Positions 1 through 12,592 of a DNA stretch of 64,000 nt are shown one piece after another. The stretch's first letter is position 1; each line of letters opens with the position of its first letter. This stretch comes from Zerene cesonia (Eukaryota; Arthropoda; Insecta; Lepidoptera; Pieridae): contig NC_052106.1 of assembly GCF_012273895.1 (NCBI RefSeq), positions 4,588,001 through 4,652,000 on the forward strand, written 5' to 3'. The notes below the pieces were generated by a model. It worked only from the letters and a program-made list of their open reading frames with translations. It was not told where the DNA came from and did not search any database. A program made the position numbers and the translations under genes.

Positions 1-165
1 CCCGCGTAAGTCCGTATCCCGTAGGAATATCGGGGTAAAAAATAGATGTTGGCCGATTCTCAGACCTACCCAATATGCTTACCAAATTTCAGAGGAATCG
101 GTCAAGCCGTTTCGGAGGAGTATGGCAACGAAAACTGTGACACGAGAATTTTATATATATAGATT
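1..165 (+). repeat. Lepidopteran interspersed element, 3' part
   Basis: Begins inside the element at CCCGCGTAAGTCCGTATCCC, then reads through a segment with CGGTCAAGCCGTTTCGGAGG and ends near ATTTTATATATATAGATT. This style of 3' end is common in retroelement-derived repeats of Lepidoptera. Its 5' half shares the GCGTAAGTCCGTAT..GGAATATCGGG block with the copies near 18.2, 23.7 and 30.6 kb, but the 3' half differs, so it is a related subfamily. The left edge is cut by the window. Confidence 0.7.
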
Positions 166-3100
166 TTAAAACTGAAATTATAAATCGAGTTACTTACGGC
201 GCCGTACAACTTAACATAAATATTATTGTGGGCCTGTTACACCATAATCCCACACAATAAATTCAATGTAGCATCAATAAACCACATATTGTATTAATGA
301 AGTTATTCCAATATAAAATCAAGGTTGGAATTTCTTAGAAAAATGTCCAGACATCGCTGTCTCACTCATATTAATTAGCTTTTCTTTATGTCCATTTGAC
401 TTCTATTGCTGTTTTAATAAATCCTTTTTAAATAATGTGCTTAATCTTTTGAAAATGCTTTAAATTTTTTAAAATATTATTTCGTTCCCAAAAAATGTAA
501 GTTTCGGTGGAGTTATAATACGAAACGATAATTTATAGCTTAATGTCGTGAAATGGTTTTTATTATTCGGTTATTTCAAGATTTGTTGTACCTACCTCTG
601 TTATGATAAAAAAAAAACCGGTAAAAAGTGTAATGAACATTTGTGTAATTGTTACCTTTATAATGTTACATGTAAAGCATGATATTGGATATATATGCTT
701 CGATAATATATAATACGTTTCAATAGCATATACAATTTGGTTAATACTTGTTCTGTGGTTTTGCTTCGATCATCGCTCGAAAGGTATTATTTTCCTACAC
801 CGAATTCAATTGTTTCATAATACTCGTTATCCATTTCACAATTTTTAAGGATTGAACCTTCAATTCGAAGACTTGATGACCCCAAGAAACAAAACTGTGA
901 GAGACCCAGTTCCGCACGAATGCAACTCACGTTTCCATATAAAACATAATTCATAGTAGAAAGTGCATTTACAAAAACATAAAGATCACGATTTTGCTTT
1001 AAGAAGAGGTAATGTTTTCAATCTTTATACCAGAACGTTAGCTAATACTGACTAATGATCTCTTTTGAATTGCAAAACGAATAAACTATCGGCTGTTTTT
1101 GTTTTTGAAATTCGTTTAAATTTCGTCCTGTTTATTATTCTAAAACGATGCTTTTACGTATACATATTAAATACAGAAAGTTGCTCACCAGTCGGATGTA
1201 AGAAATTATTATCAAGAATGTTTTTTTATTTTAAATCTTACTTGCAACGCGTTCTAGCTTCTTTCTGTGATAGTATTTTTGCAAGGCCTTTGATCTGAAT
1301 AGTTTACAGTATTTTTCCTTTTAAATTAAATTATCTATGTTCCTCACGGGTTAATTATAACAGGTTTTTATGTCTAAATCGATTCTTGTTTTTTTCCCTT
1401 AATACACTTAGTTCCCTTAGTACTACCAGGTAAAATCAGTTCACTTTTTATAGTATATAACATGATCGATTACATTTTTTTACATTTTAACATCTATTTG
1501 TATTTGTTCTGTCAAAACCTGGTGTGTGTTTACTTAATTAACTTAGTATAATAGAATGACCTAATTAAGAAATTCTTGAAATGGAAATTGTTGAAACCCT
1601 AGCTGGTTTAACTATTTTTGACTTGCCATTGCCATTTGTAGTCACAATGTTTTTAAACAAAGCTCAAATGCGCCTTCATATAAAACAACGGGATAGTACG
1701 TGGGCTGAAACGGCAATTACTGCGATCAATGTGGATTATAGTAATTGATTTATATTCATTTGACATACACGGACAATGATCTCAGTGACGATACATCAAA
1801 CAACACAAAGTTTCCATATAGGAAGATACGGCGCGATTAGCATTCTAGGGATGCCTAGCTGCAGTTTTATTGCTGTCGTATTATTAATATCTAATGTCCA
1901 AACAACTCGTGAACCCTGAAACACTTATTTCGTTACCAAGCTCTCGTTTCTAATTTAATTTTTACACAACATTTTAAAATTACATTAGTATTGTTAAACA
2001 ACATCATCGTTACAGTATATTGTCCAAGTAAAACGAAAAACTAACGACCGAATATATAAATTTTGTGTTTTAGAGGAAATGACAAAGTCTATTTCCATAT
2101 TAAGTCCAGAACTCATTAAGTCCTAAGAGCGACCGTTAGCCATTTTTACTTTTATCTCTTTCAACTTGTTTTGCAACTCTCTTTAAGGACATTACGCCTA
2201 CTAGTCAGTCACTGTTCTACTTCACGACCACCGATTCTACACAAAAGGCTAATCTACATTTGCATTTAGGTGACCAACATGAAAGGAGATACGTAGGTGT
2301 GAAGCGAATATAGCTGTATCATTGAAAATATGTTTGGTCCGCGAAAACTTTATGCTGAGATGAAATATTAAAATGTCGTCGTTAACCATAATTTTATTAA
2401 GGATTTGTGGTCTTAATTTGGTTCTTGAATTTGTAACCGTTTAGAAATAGCATATGTCAACTATTCATGAAGTTTAGCGATATTTGTACATATTCTTTTA
2501 AAACATCATACCGTAAGACCACAATCTTAATTATTGAGGAAATATTACAGTACCTTTTCTTCCTTGTCGCAAATATGAAATAAAGATTTTTTTTATTAGG
2601 TCTTTGCTTGTTTTATACCACGCTATACAATTAGTTAATGTCAAGGAAATACGTGATGCAGTTATGTATGAAATTCTATCACGCGATCAGTACAAGACGA
2701 TATTTGTATTAGCAATGAGCTGGTCGCACTTGTGTATAATCGCCAAAGTCGGTATTGACACCAATTATGGAATTTAGAGCGCAACCAATGTGTTTCCTTT
2801 CTATGGAGCGGATTTTATCAGCAATTCGCTAGTTTATCATTTTGGTTATGACTTATCAGTTATGAAAGTTACACAGGTAATACTAAGAACATGGTGTTAT
2901 ATTATCTGTTCTAAGAACCCAATAGTTTACTTTTGAAATAGCTAATTTGTATTTTTCTAGCTTTAAATTAAAGACTTTTATGAATCGTTTAAAAAACTTA
3001 TATAGGTACCTAAGTAGCTACATTATTATATTGTGTTAAATTATATATTAAATAAATACGTATGATTTTGTACTATTGCTCTAAATGAATGTACCAGACA

Positions 3101-6100
3101 TGTTTAAAATTTTGAAGCATTTCCACATAAACAATGAAAATACAGTATAATATACCGTATACAGAAATATTGAAAAGCAATAATCCATACATAATTGTAT
3201 CTAATTTTAAATGCCAAATAGGGAACTTGTATACTATACTCACTTATAACTTTCTCGCACGATCACGAGCACAATGCAATTCCACTTTATTTGCCAAGTT
3301 CGATACACGTGTACAAATCTGGTGACTGTATGATATTGTACCTTAAATAATACAATATGTGAACACTAATATTTGATCTCTAACATAGCTAAGGTATTCC
3401 TTAACACTATATTTAGTATTATGTCCATCAAAGATATTTTTTATTTGCAGATCCTCCACTAGACTATAACATGAGCTTGTAGGTTACAATGTGTAATAGT
3501 TATGTTTATGTGGACAGTATTCAGTAATAAAAATTATATGTAATACTTAGAGCCTAAGTCGTATCCAACCTAAACATGTTAATTTTCAAAAAGACAAAAT
3601 AGATGAAAACAAAACATTGCATTCAGGTATAAGTAGCAAACCAAGGCAATTATCCCAAATCCAATCGATAAACAAATTTTCATTAAATCTTTCTGAACAA
3701 TAATTTCGAAACACACCTTAAAAACGAAAATAAAAACAAGTTTTATTTTCTGAAACACTCCAATTAAGTGACCTACTCGTACACCCTTACACACATGAGT
3801 AACACTTGGTGAGTCTAATAAGCAGTCGTGTTTACATACGTTTTCATTTTCTGGGTCAGTCTTCTATACAATGTATAGTGTATAATTTTGGTTAAGACGT
3901 GACGTAATACATAGAAAAAAATTTCACTCAGAAAAAAGTCAACTACAAAAATTGTTAAACGTTTTCACAAAACTATTTCTCTTTTTTACTCATTTGGCGA
4001 TTAGTCTTTTGTTTATATAAATGAACTGATTTTTAAACAAAAGACTAGTAAACAATGGCGGCCACCTTGGTCTTTTAGCTTCCTCCATAATCGCGTCTTA
4101 TTAAAGTTTTATAGTTTGGCATCGGTTCTTATACACCGTAAATTTTATAGAACACCACAGTTTTGTTAAACCTGCTGGCGATCATTGTTACAACTATGAA
4201 TTTAACGTTTAACTGTCTCCTTGGTCTGAATGCTATTGCGTTGGCGTTGGAACTAGAAAATTTTCACTTCGATCTTCATAACAAATATAACAAAACTAAA
4301 CAAATTGACGTAATGAATATAAACTTCACCATAAAACAAGTGAAATAATTATTTGCAGTATTGAATTTGTTAGTTTGAATCAATACATAGTTGTGGACTA
4401 GATAGGTACTGCTTTTCGCCGCCTATACAGTTTAGATAACTAGATTTTTTTTGAAGTAAAAACTTTATAGAAATTGACATGATTAAATTCAGATTTTGTG
4501 TTTCGGACACGAATGCTGATTTGCAACTCTGCAATAATTACGACAGCAATTTGTAATCACCATTTTTCAGTTGAAAATGTAACAAACACCCTAGCAATTT
4601 CAGTACCCATTTACTTTGAAATTACCGTCGCAATAATGACCATCACACGATACTAATAAGGTTCATATCTCTTCAATGCAATTATTGCTACTCGTTAATC
4701 TATCGGGCTATTGTACTGTCATTGTGGCTTAACGTCGCAAAACAAAATAAAAAACGAAACAATGCAGCAATTCACGTAAGCAAGTGCTACTACCGATTTC
4801 TGTGGGAACCCTATGCAATACACTTTCTTCTGTGTATTTTGAGATATGTATATATTGTATTTAAAAATATAGGTAAACTGTAAAAAAAATCTTTAGTGAA
4901 TAATGATATGCGCTATATCTGATGGCTAGAACGAAAAATAATGCTTTTCTTAAAATTTTCTCTGAATCTAAAGTATGTATTCATGTGAATAATAAACATG
5001 AAAGGCTCTCATTTTTAGACACTCTATATAGTATATCTATATAGTAACTGTGTAATCATATCTTGACACTTGTAAGAAAATAAAAGTACTAAGATATTTA
5101 CGTGTTTAAAAAAAAAAGTACCTGCCGAGGCTATGCAAGAACCCTAATGCATAGATATAACTATCATTACTGTCTATCGTCACTCACGTCTGTGGAAATT
5201 AGACGTGATTACTTGAACATAAACTCTATGCATAAGATAGATATAATATAACGTTATCTTCGATATTGATATTCTGAGTATCTTAAAAAAAGGCTTTTGA
5301 CACATACGGTGCGGTAAATATGGTAACACCCCAATGATAATATAATAACACCCCAATAACCCCTAAATTTTTAAAATGTATTATAAATGAAATGTTATAT
5401 AATATATGCACGCTGCAATTATTTACTTAAATGATCAGTGAAAAATAGCACTGTTTTATTGATACAATTAGTTTTTATAAATCCTAAGCTAAAATATTTC
5501 TATAATATATGTTTCTTATGGGTACTACATAATAACAAGAATATTTAACAAGCGGATTTTTTGTCTATCTTCGTTTGAAACTTTTGGGCGATTTTTTTGC
5601 CAGCTTCAGGTCAAAGACACGGTCTTATTGTTGTTTATATGAAAAGATATCATACGTTTAAATTCTTAAAATTCTACTTGCTATTTTCACAATTTTTTAT
5701 TTTTTCTTTTTAGCTTTAACTGCCTACATATAACATTAAATAATCTTGGACCTTTTAGTTCATTAAGTGTATGTTATCCTATAATATATAAATATTTTCT
5801 TCAAAGTCATAAAATAAAATAGATGATACCTCAACCTGGTACAAGATCATGCGACCGTAGCGAGATAATAATCGCTTATTGTAATCGACAAGTAATGAAA
5901 ATAATACTATAACCCTGTGATAATACAAGGTTACATACCATTATAGCTTATGAAGTCAACTCTATTCTATGATAAAATACCTACCTTTTATATTAGATGT
6001 TCTCAATCACAAAGGCAATCAAGACAATACGAGTGTAACAAAACAAATTAATTGATATGGTCATTTAAGCATCGATTAAAAATATAATACGAATATTAGA

Positions 6101-7918
6101 TTGAGATTATAATAAAATATGTTATTTGAGTAATTTGGAAAACTTTTCTGTTATTATCTGTGTAAACAAGAATTAAACTCTAACTAAACAGTTTTTAATT
6201 TATGAATTAAATATTGTCATCCATAGACAATATTGCATGTGGTTTTATATACTGTGTAAGCACAATGTAGTGCACAAAAATAAATTAAAAATATTTAATA
6301 AAAAAAATGGTTGCTTATCTAATAAAATTATGTTAAAGGTTGAAATTAACATAAGTCCGATACGAATACGGATGTAGTTAAGAATCGGAGCTTGCCTTCG
6401 AAAGTGCCATTCTATTATTATATGTGCAGATAACCTTTAAAAATCTACACATTGCTCTTTATTAGGTTGCACTGAGAGTTCCATTTTGCAATTTTAAATT
6501 AATTTAATTTGTTATGAAACAGAATATCCTTGTTTGCTATTGAAGGGTAAAGAAAATAGCATATAATGGATCACCCCTAGGATATTTAGTCATTCGGATC
6601 AGTAATTCCGGACGTTGCTGAAATATAGCTGTTTATTTATAGTTTTGACCTGTCTAAAATTATTTATGTGTTATTTTTCTATTTAACAAATGCTTAAACG
6701 ACGTTTGAATACAACCATTATAATGAATACCACCTGGTGAAATTTGGATTATAAACATGAAAGTAGAAAGAGTAAAAGCACCATCTTTCTAATTTCACAG
6801 TAAAATATAAAGAAAGTGTCATACAAGCGATCAATATACCATGAACAGTTAATATTTCAGAGAGTCGCGAAATGCATTCAAAATGTTGCCTACTTAAGGA
6901 AAGGAGGTACACCGTTATGACTTAAACTAGCTATAAATACGTTTTTCGTGCTTCATATTTATTCAGTTTAACTAAATAACGGATTACCAATATTTGAGAT
7001 ACATTTAAACTAGACGTTTAAAACCATTTATGGTTTATTACATAGAGCCCAGCGCGGCAATCAAGGCTATAGTTTTAAAAAGTATAAATATATTTTTACA
7101 CGCACACACACACATACTTTTGTACACATACGTGTATATCAATTAATTGTATGTTTTCTTCTGCATGAATATATATGCAAAATACATCGCGACTATGAGC
7201 AGAAACCAAATCAATAAAATTGAAAAAAGTTTTCGACCATTTTTCAATTTGGCAAATACGGTTTGGGATGGTTTGGGATGGGTGTCATGACTGCTCTCCT
7301 CGCCCTTTGGACAGCACAGAGTTTGGTTTCAGAGTTAATAACTGTAGAAAATATTACTACTCTAGCCTAAAATTTCACGAAATTTGTTCTTATAATACAG
7401 ATAACATAATATTATAGTAATACCAAGTAATAATAAAAATATTACTCAAACTGAACAACTTTAAACCATATTCTCTTATATTATACAATCGAAAGTAGGA
7501 ACCAATACACCTAACTTCACACTCATAACCTTTTCCATCGAACGTAATAATCATTGGCGAAGGGATAGTTCTAGATAGGTTACAGGTTATTACCAAACTA
7601 AGCTTACCTATTAAATATCCATTTTATCTAGACACAGATATACTAACGGAAGTCGATAATTAAGTATGAAACTAGGTGTAACATTTATTTCACACGTAAT
7701 ACGACATCACGCAAACCATCTAATTGTTGTCTGAAAACGTACCTCCTTTGACGTTTTTGTTTTTTGTAATTTATGATATAAATACATACATATTCTATTA
7801 TGTAGGTCTGTATTGGTGAATATATGACAGTCTCAGCAAAATGGCTCTATTGTAAGCCAAAGGAATCTAGAAAAAAAAAATTAATACAGAAAAACAAATA
7901 TTTCAATGTTTTTTTTTT
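166..7918. other. Non-coding AT-rich DNA, no gene seen
   Basis: All open frames here are short, biased to Phe/Tyr/Ile/Asn/Lys, and not flanked by matching splice sites. No protein family is recognisable. The stretch may be part of a very long intron of the minus-strand gene whose first exon is at 15,511-15,783, or intergenic. It contains a short CA run near 7100-7115, a tandem GGTTTGGGAT pair near 7261-7280 and an inverted repeat at 4002-4047. Confidence 0.6.
4002..4047. repeat. Inverted repeat, 14-bp perfect arms
   Basis: TAGTCTTTTGTTTA at 4002-4015 is the exact reverse complement of 4034-4047, with an 18-base spacer. It could be a small MITE remnant or a chance hairpin; no flanking duplication was identified. 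Confidence 0.6.
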
Positions 7919-8137
7919 NNNNNNNNNNNNNNNNNNNNNNNNNNNNNNNNNNNNNNNNNNNNNNNNNNNNNNNNNNNNNNNNNNNNNNNNNNNNNNNNNN
8001 NNNNNNNNNNNNNNNNNNNNNNNNNNNNNNNNNNNNNNNNNNNNNNNNNNNNNNNNNNNNNNNNNNNNNNNNNNNNNNNNNNNNNNNNNNNNNNNNNNNN
8101 NNNNNNNNNNNNNNNNNNNNNNNNNNNNNNNNNNNNN
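7919..8137. other. Assembly gap (219 N)
   Basis: Run of N between a poly-T tract and a repeat fragment. The odd length suggests an estimated gap, probably across repeated sequence. All open frames crossing it are artefacts. Confidence 0.99.
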
Positions 8138-8215
8138 GTCTTCTGTGGGGGTGTGGTACTTCCCCGGTGCGAGCTGGCCCAATGCGTGCCGAAGCGTGCT
8201 CGACTACCACATATA
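8138..8215 (-). repeat. Fragment of repeat family F
   Basis: The reverse complement contains GGCCAGCTCGCACCGGGGAA followed by GTACCACACCCCCAC. The same block occurs in diverged form at 12,300-12,345 (+) and 36,175-36,225 (-). It is truncated by the assembly gap at 8137. Confidence 0.65.
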
Positions 8216-11200
8216 TCTGCAGTATACAAACTTGTACAATTACACAAACTTTAAACATCGCTCTAAAGTATGAAATTACTGTATCATATCAGAAGGATTG
8301 TTGCTTGTTGTTTGTTCTTCCATCGATATTAAAAATGTTACGAATAAGAAATTATGACTTTTATGGCGAATAAAACTAATTATAAAACAATTAATAAGTT
8401 CATTGAAAATTTCAGCATTTTATTTTGTACTTACATATACATTCAATTGCTTTACATTTAAATTCATAGTGTTACATTTAACTATCTCTCTAGAATCTAT
8501 GCCTCTGGCGTAATATGCATATATATAACACAGCAAGAGATAAATAGATCATAGAGCTTGGTTTCTGCATGCTACGTTTGATGATTCTTTAAGAGAGGTA
8601 TAAATAATGACTGAATTATATATTGTCAACATCAAACAAAAAAAAAATTAAAACACTTTAAATTGAAAAAGTATTTGGAAATGAGATTTACTAACCGTGT
8701 AAAATTGTCACGTATTATGCTTATAAATATCATAAACATTTTACAACCTTAAAAATTCTTCTACGTGCTAGATAGAAAACCTCCAAAGCCAATCGTGTCA
8801 CGATTATATTGAAATTATGTAATTGTGTAATAATGTGTTAATGAAAAAAGCAACAAAGTACCAAAGTATACTTCGCTGTGACAAAATATCATGTCCACGC
8901 AAACAAATGCATGCTCGTTTATTAAATTGTATTCACCCCTGGCCCGAATGCCTTGCCTCGAAGTAATACGCGCGTCAAGATCGTTTCTTATGCAAATTGC
9001 AAAAGAGCTTTTTACGATAATAAATAAGTACCTGCACTGGCCTGAGGAACGAGAAGAACACTTGATTGGTTAACTGATCTACCTTCGTGATTCATAATAT
9101 TGTCTGGAAATTGTTGTATCGATTAAAAGTAAATAAAAAATCCATACATAAAACCTGAGAAAATTTTACTACGGTTTGGCAATAAAAAAAGGTGATCAAA
9201 TTTTTTCTGTTCTTTAAAAATGCTATAAAACAAAAAATTAAATTTATACATAAAAAAACTACATAGAAGTTTTAGCGCATTGCTGTTCAGCTGCGAACAT
9301 TATAATGAAAAAAACTCTTTCCTAAAGTATTTCAATTAAACGTTCTGCTTACACAGTCATAGACGTATATTTGCTTTTAAATTATTTAATGAGGGCTAAT
9401 TACAATAAGCTTTAATGCTGAAAATAAGAAAGAAGTTATCTGGTACACAGATATCTTCTTATTCTAAACATGCTTCCATTACCGAAAGGGAGCAAGCGGA
9501 CGATTAATACACACTTAAATATACCAACCTCTGAATTATGTCGACTGTCTTTATGTTAATAAAAGTTTTTCGAAACGCTCATTATTCACGTGACAAGAAG
9601 ACATTTCGTTGATTAGCAAAATTATGACATGTCAGACCAAGGTGACATAATGGCACAAATATTTTAAAACCCGTTTGGTATTCGGGAGTATTTTGTGTGA
9701 CCCAAAAATGTGTTGTGTTCAGCGAAAGCAACAAACGCACGTGTCACTTTCTCCTGGGGGGTGTCTATTTCGGTAATTCATAATTAGTTCAGCTATTGAA
9801 AAACTTGACAACATTCTCTGAGCGTCTTGTAAACTAATGAGATATTATTATCATTCTTCAGCTGATGTTGTAACACCACTTCACATGGCCTATTTAATGT
9901 GACAAAATGTTTCTATTAAAACGCTTTTAATTAAGATTTACGTAAAATATTGTGATCATGAATGTGCATTCATGTATTGATATGCTTTATCATTGTAATA
10001 AAAGTTTTAACTTAATTGCTATTAGACTTTCTAAACGTACTGAAATATCATCAGAAGTAAACGCTCTTTAATTTAATACGATTAATGCTATCACAATATT
10101 AAAATAATGCAAATATAACATAATAATTCCCAATGAGATCAACTTCGACAAACTACAAAAGCCATTACAGTTGTGTATTGTTTCAGCTCAATGATTATAT
10201 GACGTCAAGCTGTAGATAAAAATAAAGTTTTAATCTCATAGTTAACGTAAACTTTGCTTTAGAGATTAATGTACCTGATTTATATACATTTTATTTGCGT
10301 ACGTAAACATTTATAAAGGGCTGTTGAAAGTTTACGTTAAACTTATTGAAGTTTACGTAGGGGTTTGCTTTAATTCTTTAAAATTAAGTTACATAATATA
10401 ATATACTAGATGCATCATACATAGATGCATAGTTGGTAATCAATTATCGTAATTGAAATAATATAAACTATCCTATCTTTCAAGATGGATCAAACTGCAC
10501 ATGATGTGCAAATTTGAATAAAAAGGTTGAGTAGTTTAGAAGCCCATCGAGGACAAATAAAGTGACAGAGTAGGTAATTATTTATATTAAGATTTACACA
10601 CAAACTTCGGTTATTTTGACATCATTTATACGTTAATTAAGTTTCATATATGATCTATGTTTCGATATCATTATTAACCGATTAGCCGTTCATTGTCTCT
10701 AAATTATGTCATTGATTTCGTACGAATGATAACTGTTATGATAATAAACAATTCACACATTTTTTTATTCAAATTTAACCATTTTAACTCCATTCTAAAT
10801 TCAACAATATTTTTAATACAAGTGCTTGATATTCTTCTATTAGCCAAAAAAAAAAAATGTCGATACCATATGAAAAAGTGTTCTGTCGAAATACTTAAAA
10901 GTTATGTATGAAATTCTCGATCGGTTTCATATACACAAGTATGACAATATAATTAAAGAAAATTGTTTGTATTAATTAACGATTTTTGATGTCTATAAAG
11001 TGTGCAAAAGAACTTGTGGTCTTGGCCTGTCCCTGAAAGTCGTTGAATCGCCTACACTGATTTCATGATTCATTGAACATCAAAGAGTTTACACTTCACT
11101 GCGCAATCGATTGCCTCCTGTATTTATATACTAGAAAAAGTATAACAAGCCATTATATTATAATAAAATCTGCATTAAATTTATAACAATTTCAGTGTTA

Positions 11201-12260
11201 TAAATTAATTATTTATACAATTGATAAACAATACACCGTGCAATCCGCAAGATTACTTTTATCGCTATAATTTATAAATGAAATCATATATTTTAATTTT
11301 ACTTTTTTACAAAAAAAAACAATTTTAAAAATATTTAAAGATATTGAATATTTAAAACTTCGCGTCTTTAACGGTTACTAGCTTGAAGGTATGTTTGTCA
11401 TACAAATTATTGTGTGACAGTACATGTTAAATATTCAATTAATTTTAATTGGAATTAACACAATACTAATGGAGTTAACCAATATTACCGTTACAAGTAA
11501 CATGTTGTAACCAAAGATAAATAAAAATTTTACACTAAACACAAAAGTTTCTTTTAATGAAAGTTGCTTAACTGTAAAGTTTTTAAATTTTATTCATTTT
11601 ATATGCTTATTATTATTTTAGGTGATCTGTTTATTATGTATGAGGTTATTTTATTATTTTAGATCTGGCGACTGGTGAGTCGTATTGTGGATAGCGATCA
11701 CCACCGAGCAATTAACATTTAAAAAGTTATGCTTGTTATGCTTCTACCAACGCTTTGTATAAAGAACGGACTGTGGGAAAAAAAGAATGTGATTTTATAA
11801 TCTAAAATTATATGCCCCTTAATAAAGACCCAATAAGATATTTACACGAACACATAAAAAAATTAACATAAAAAAATAATAATGGTAATAAGTCTTAGCT
11901 AACATAATTTAATATAAAACATGATGAAAACAAACCAAGATTTTAAAGAAATATTTTTATTTAATTCTTTGTGTGTTGTGTTATTCACGTATTTATAGAA
12001 TCAAGTCACGTAGATGTCACAAAGGTAAGCATTGTAAGGTTCATTGTTAACACGAAACAATGTTATACCTACAGCTGGTTAGTAAAAATTAAAATGATGC
12101 ATTAATATGACCAAATGTTGTTCGTTGCGCATTAGATAAGATTAATAAAGTAAGATTATTATTATTGATAATAATGTACGACGTAGATTACATTTGTAAA
12201 AAATTACTTGCTTTTTGTAACAATTGCAATGTAAAGAAAAACAAATTAAATTAATTTTTT
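8216..12260. other. Non-coding AT-rich DNA
   Basis: No coding exon is supported. Contains the inverted repeat at 10,242-10,340, and near 11,680-11,715 a short piece with GCGATCACCACC, matching in reverse the GGTGGTGATCGCTTACCATC end of repeat family F. Confidence 0.55.
10242..10340. repeat. Inverted repeat with TTTACGT motifs
   Basis: TTAACGTAAACTTT at 10,242-10,255 is the exact reverse complement of 10,327-10,340. Further copies of the TTTACGT/ACGTAAA core lie at about 10,300 and 10,351. The unit resembles a short non-autonomous DNA element, but no target duplication was seen. Confidence 0.5.
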
Positions 12261-12264
12261 TGAG

Positions 12265-12592
12265 CCTTGTAATGTGGGAGTCGAGAACGTTTCGGCACGA
12301 ATTGGGCCAGCTCCCACCGGGAAAGTTTTACACCCCAACAGATGACCAGCGTGAAATATTAGCATGTTACTGTGTTTCATACGATGAGTGGGGAAGTGGA
12401 AGACCCGTTTCAATTTCCTCACCCTTCCCAGTCTATTCCTTCTTTCGATCTGTCAATCGATTCTTTATCCCTTTCCCCTTGAAAGGGGGTAGCATATTAT
12501 ACTACTTTGGCGAATGTTAATGGACGGTGGTGATCGCTTACCATCAAGCAAATCATTAGCTCAGCTGCCTGCTATGACATAGAAAAAAAAGC
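12265..12592 (+). repeat. Repeat family F, long copy
   Basis: Reads GGCACGAATTGGGCCAGCTC, then a CCTTCCC/TCCTTTC pyrimidine-rich segment, then GGTGGTGATCGCTTACCATC and ends at CAGCTGCCTGCTATGACATA. The order and wording recur at 36.1 kb (reverse), 38.4 kb, 39.4 kb and 46.4 kb. The open frame across 12,224-12,520 runs entirely inside the repeat and is not a host gene. Such elements are widespread in Lepidoptera; I cannot assign a class. Confidence 0.7.

Noticed and set aside
7824..8373. Several 110-155 residue frames
   Set aside because: They run across the 219-N gap and are not real.
12224..12520. 98-residue plus-strand frame
   Set aside because: Lies almost wholly in repeat family F.
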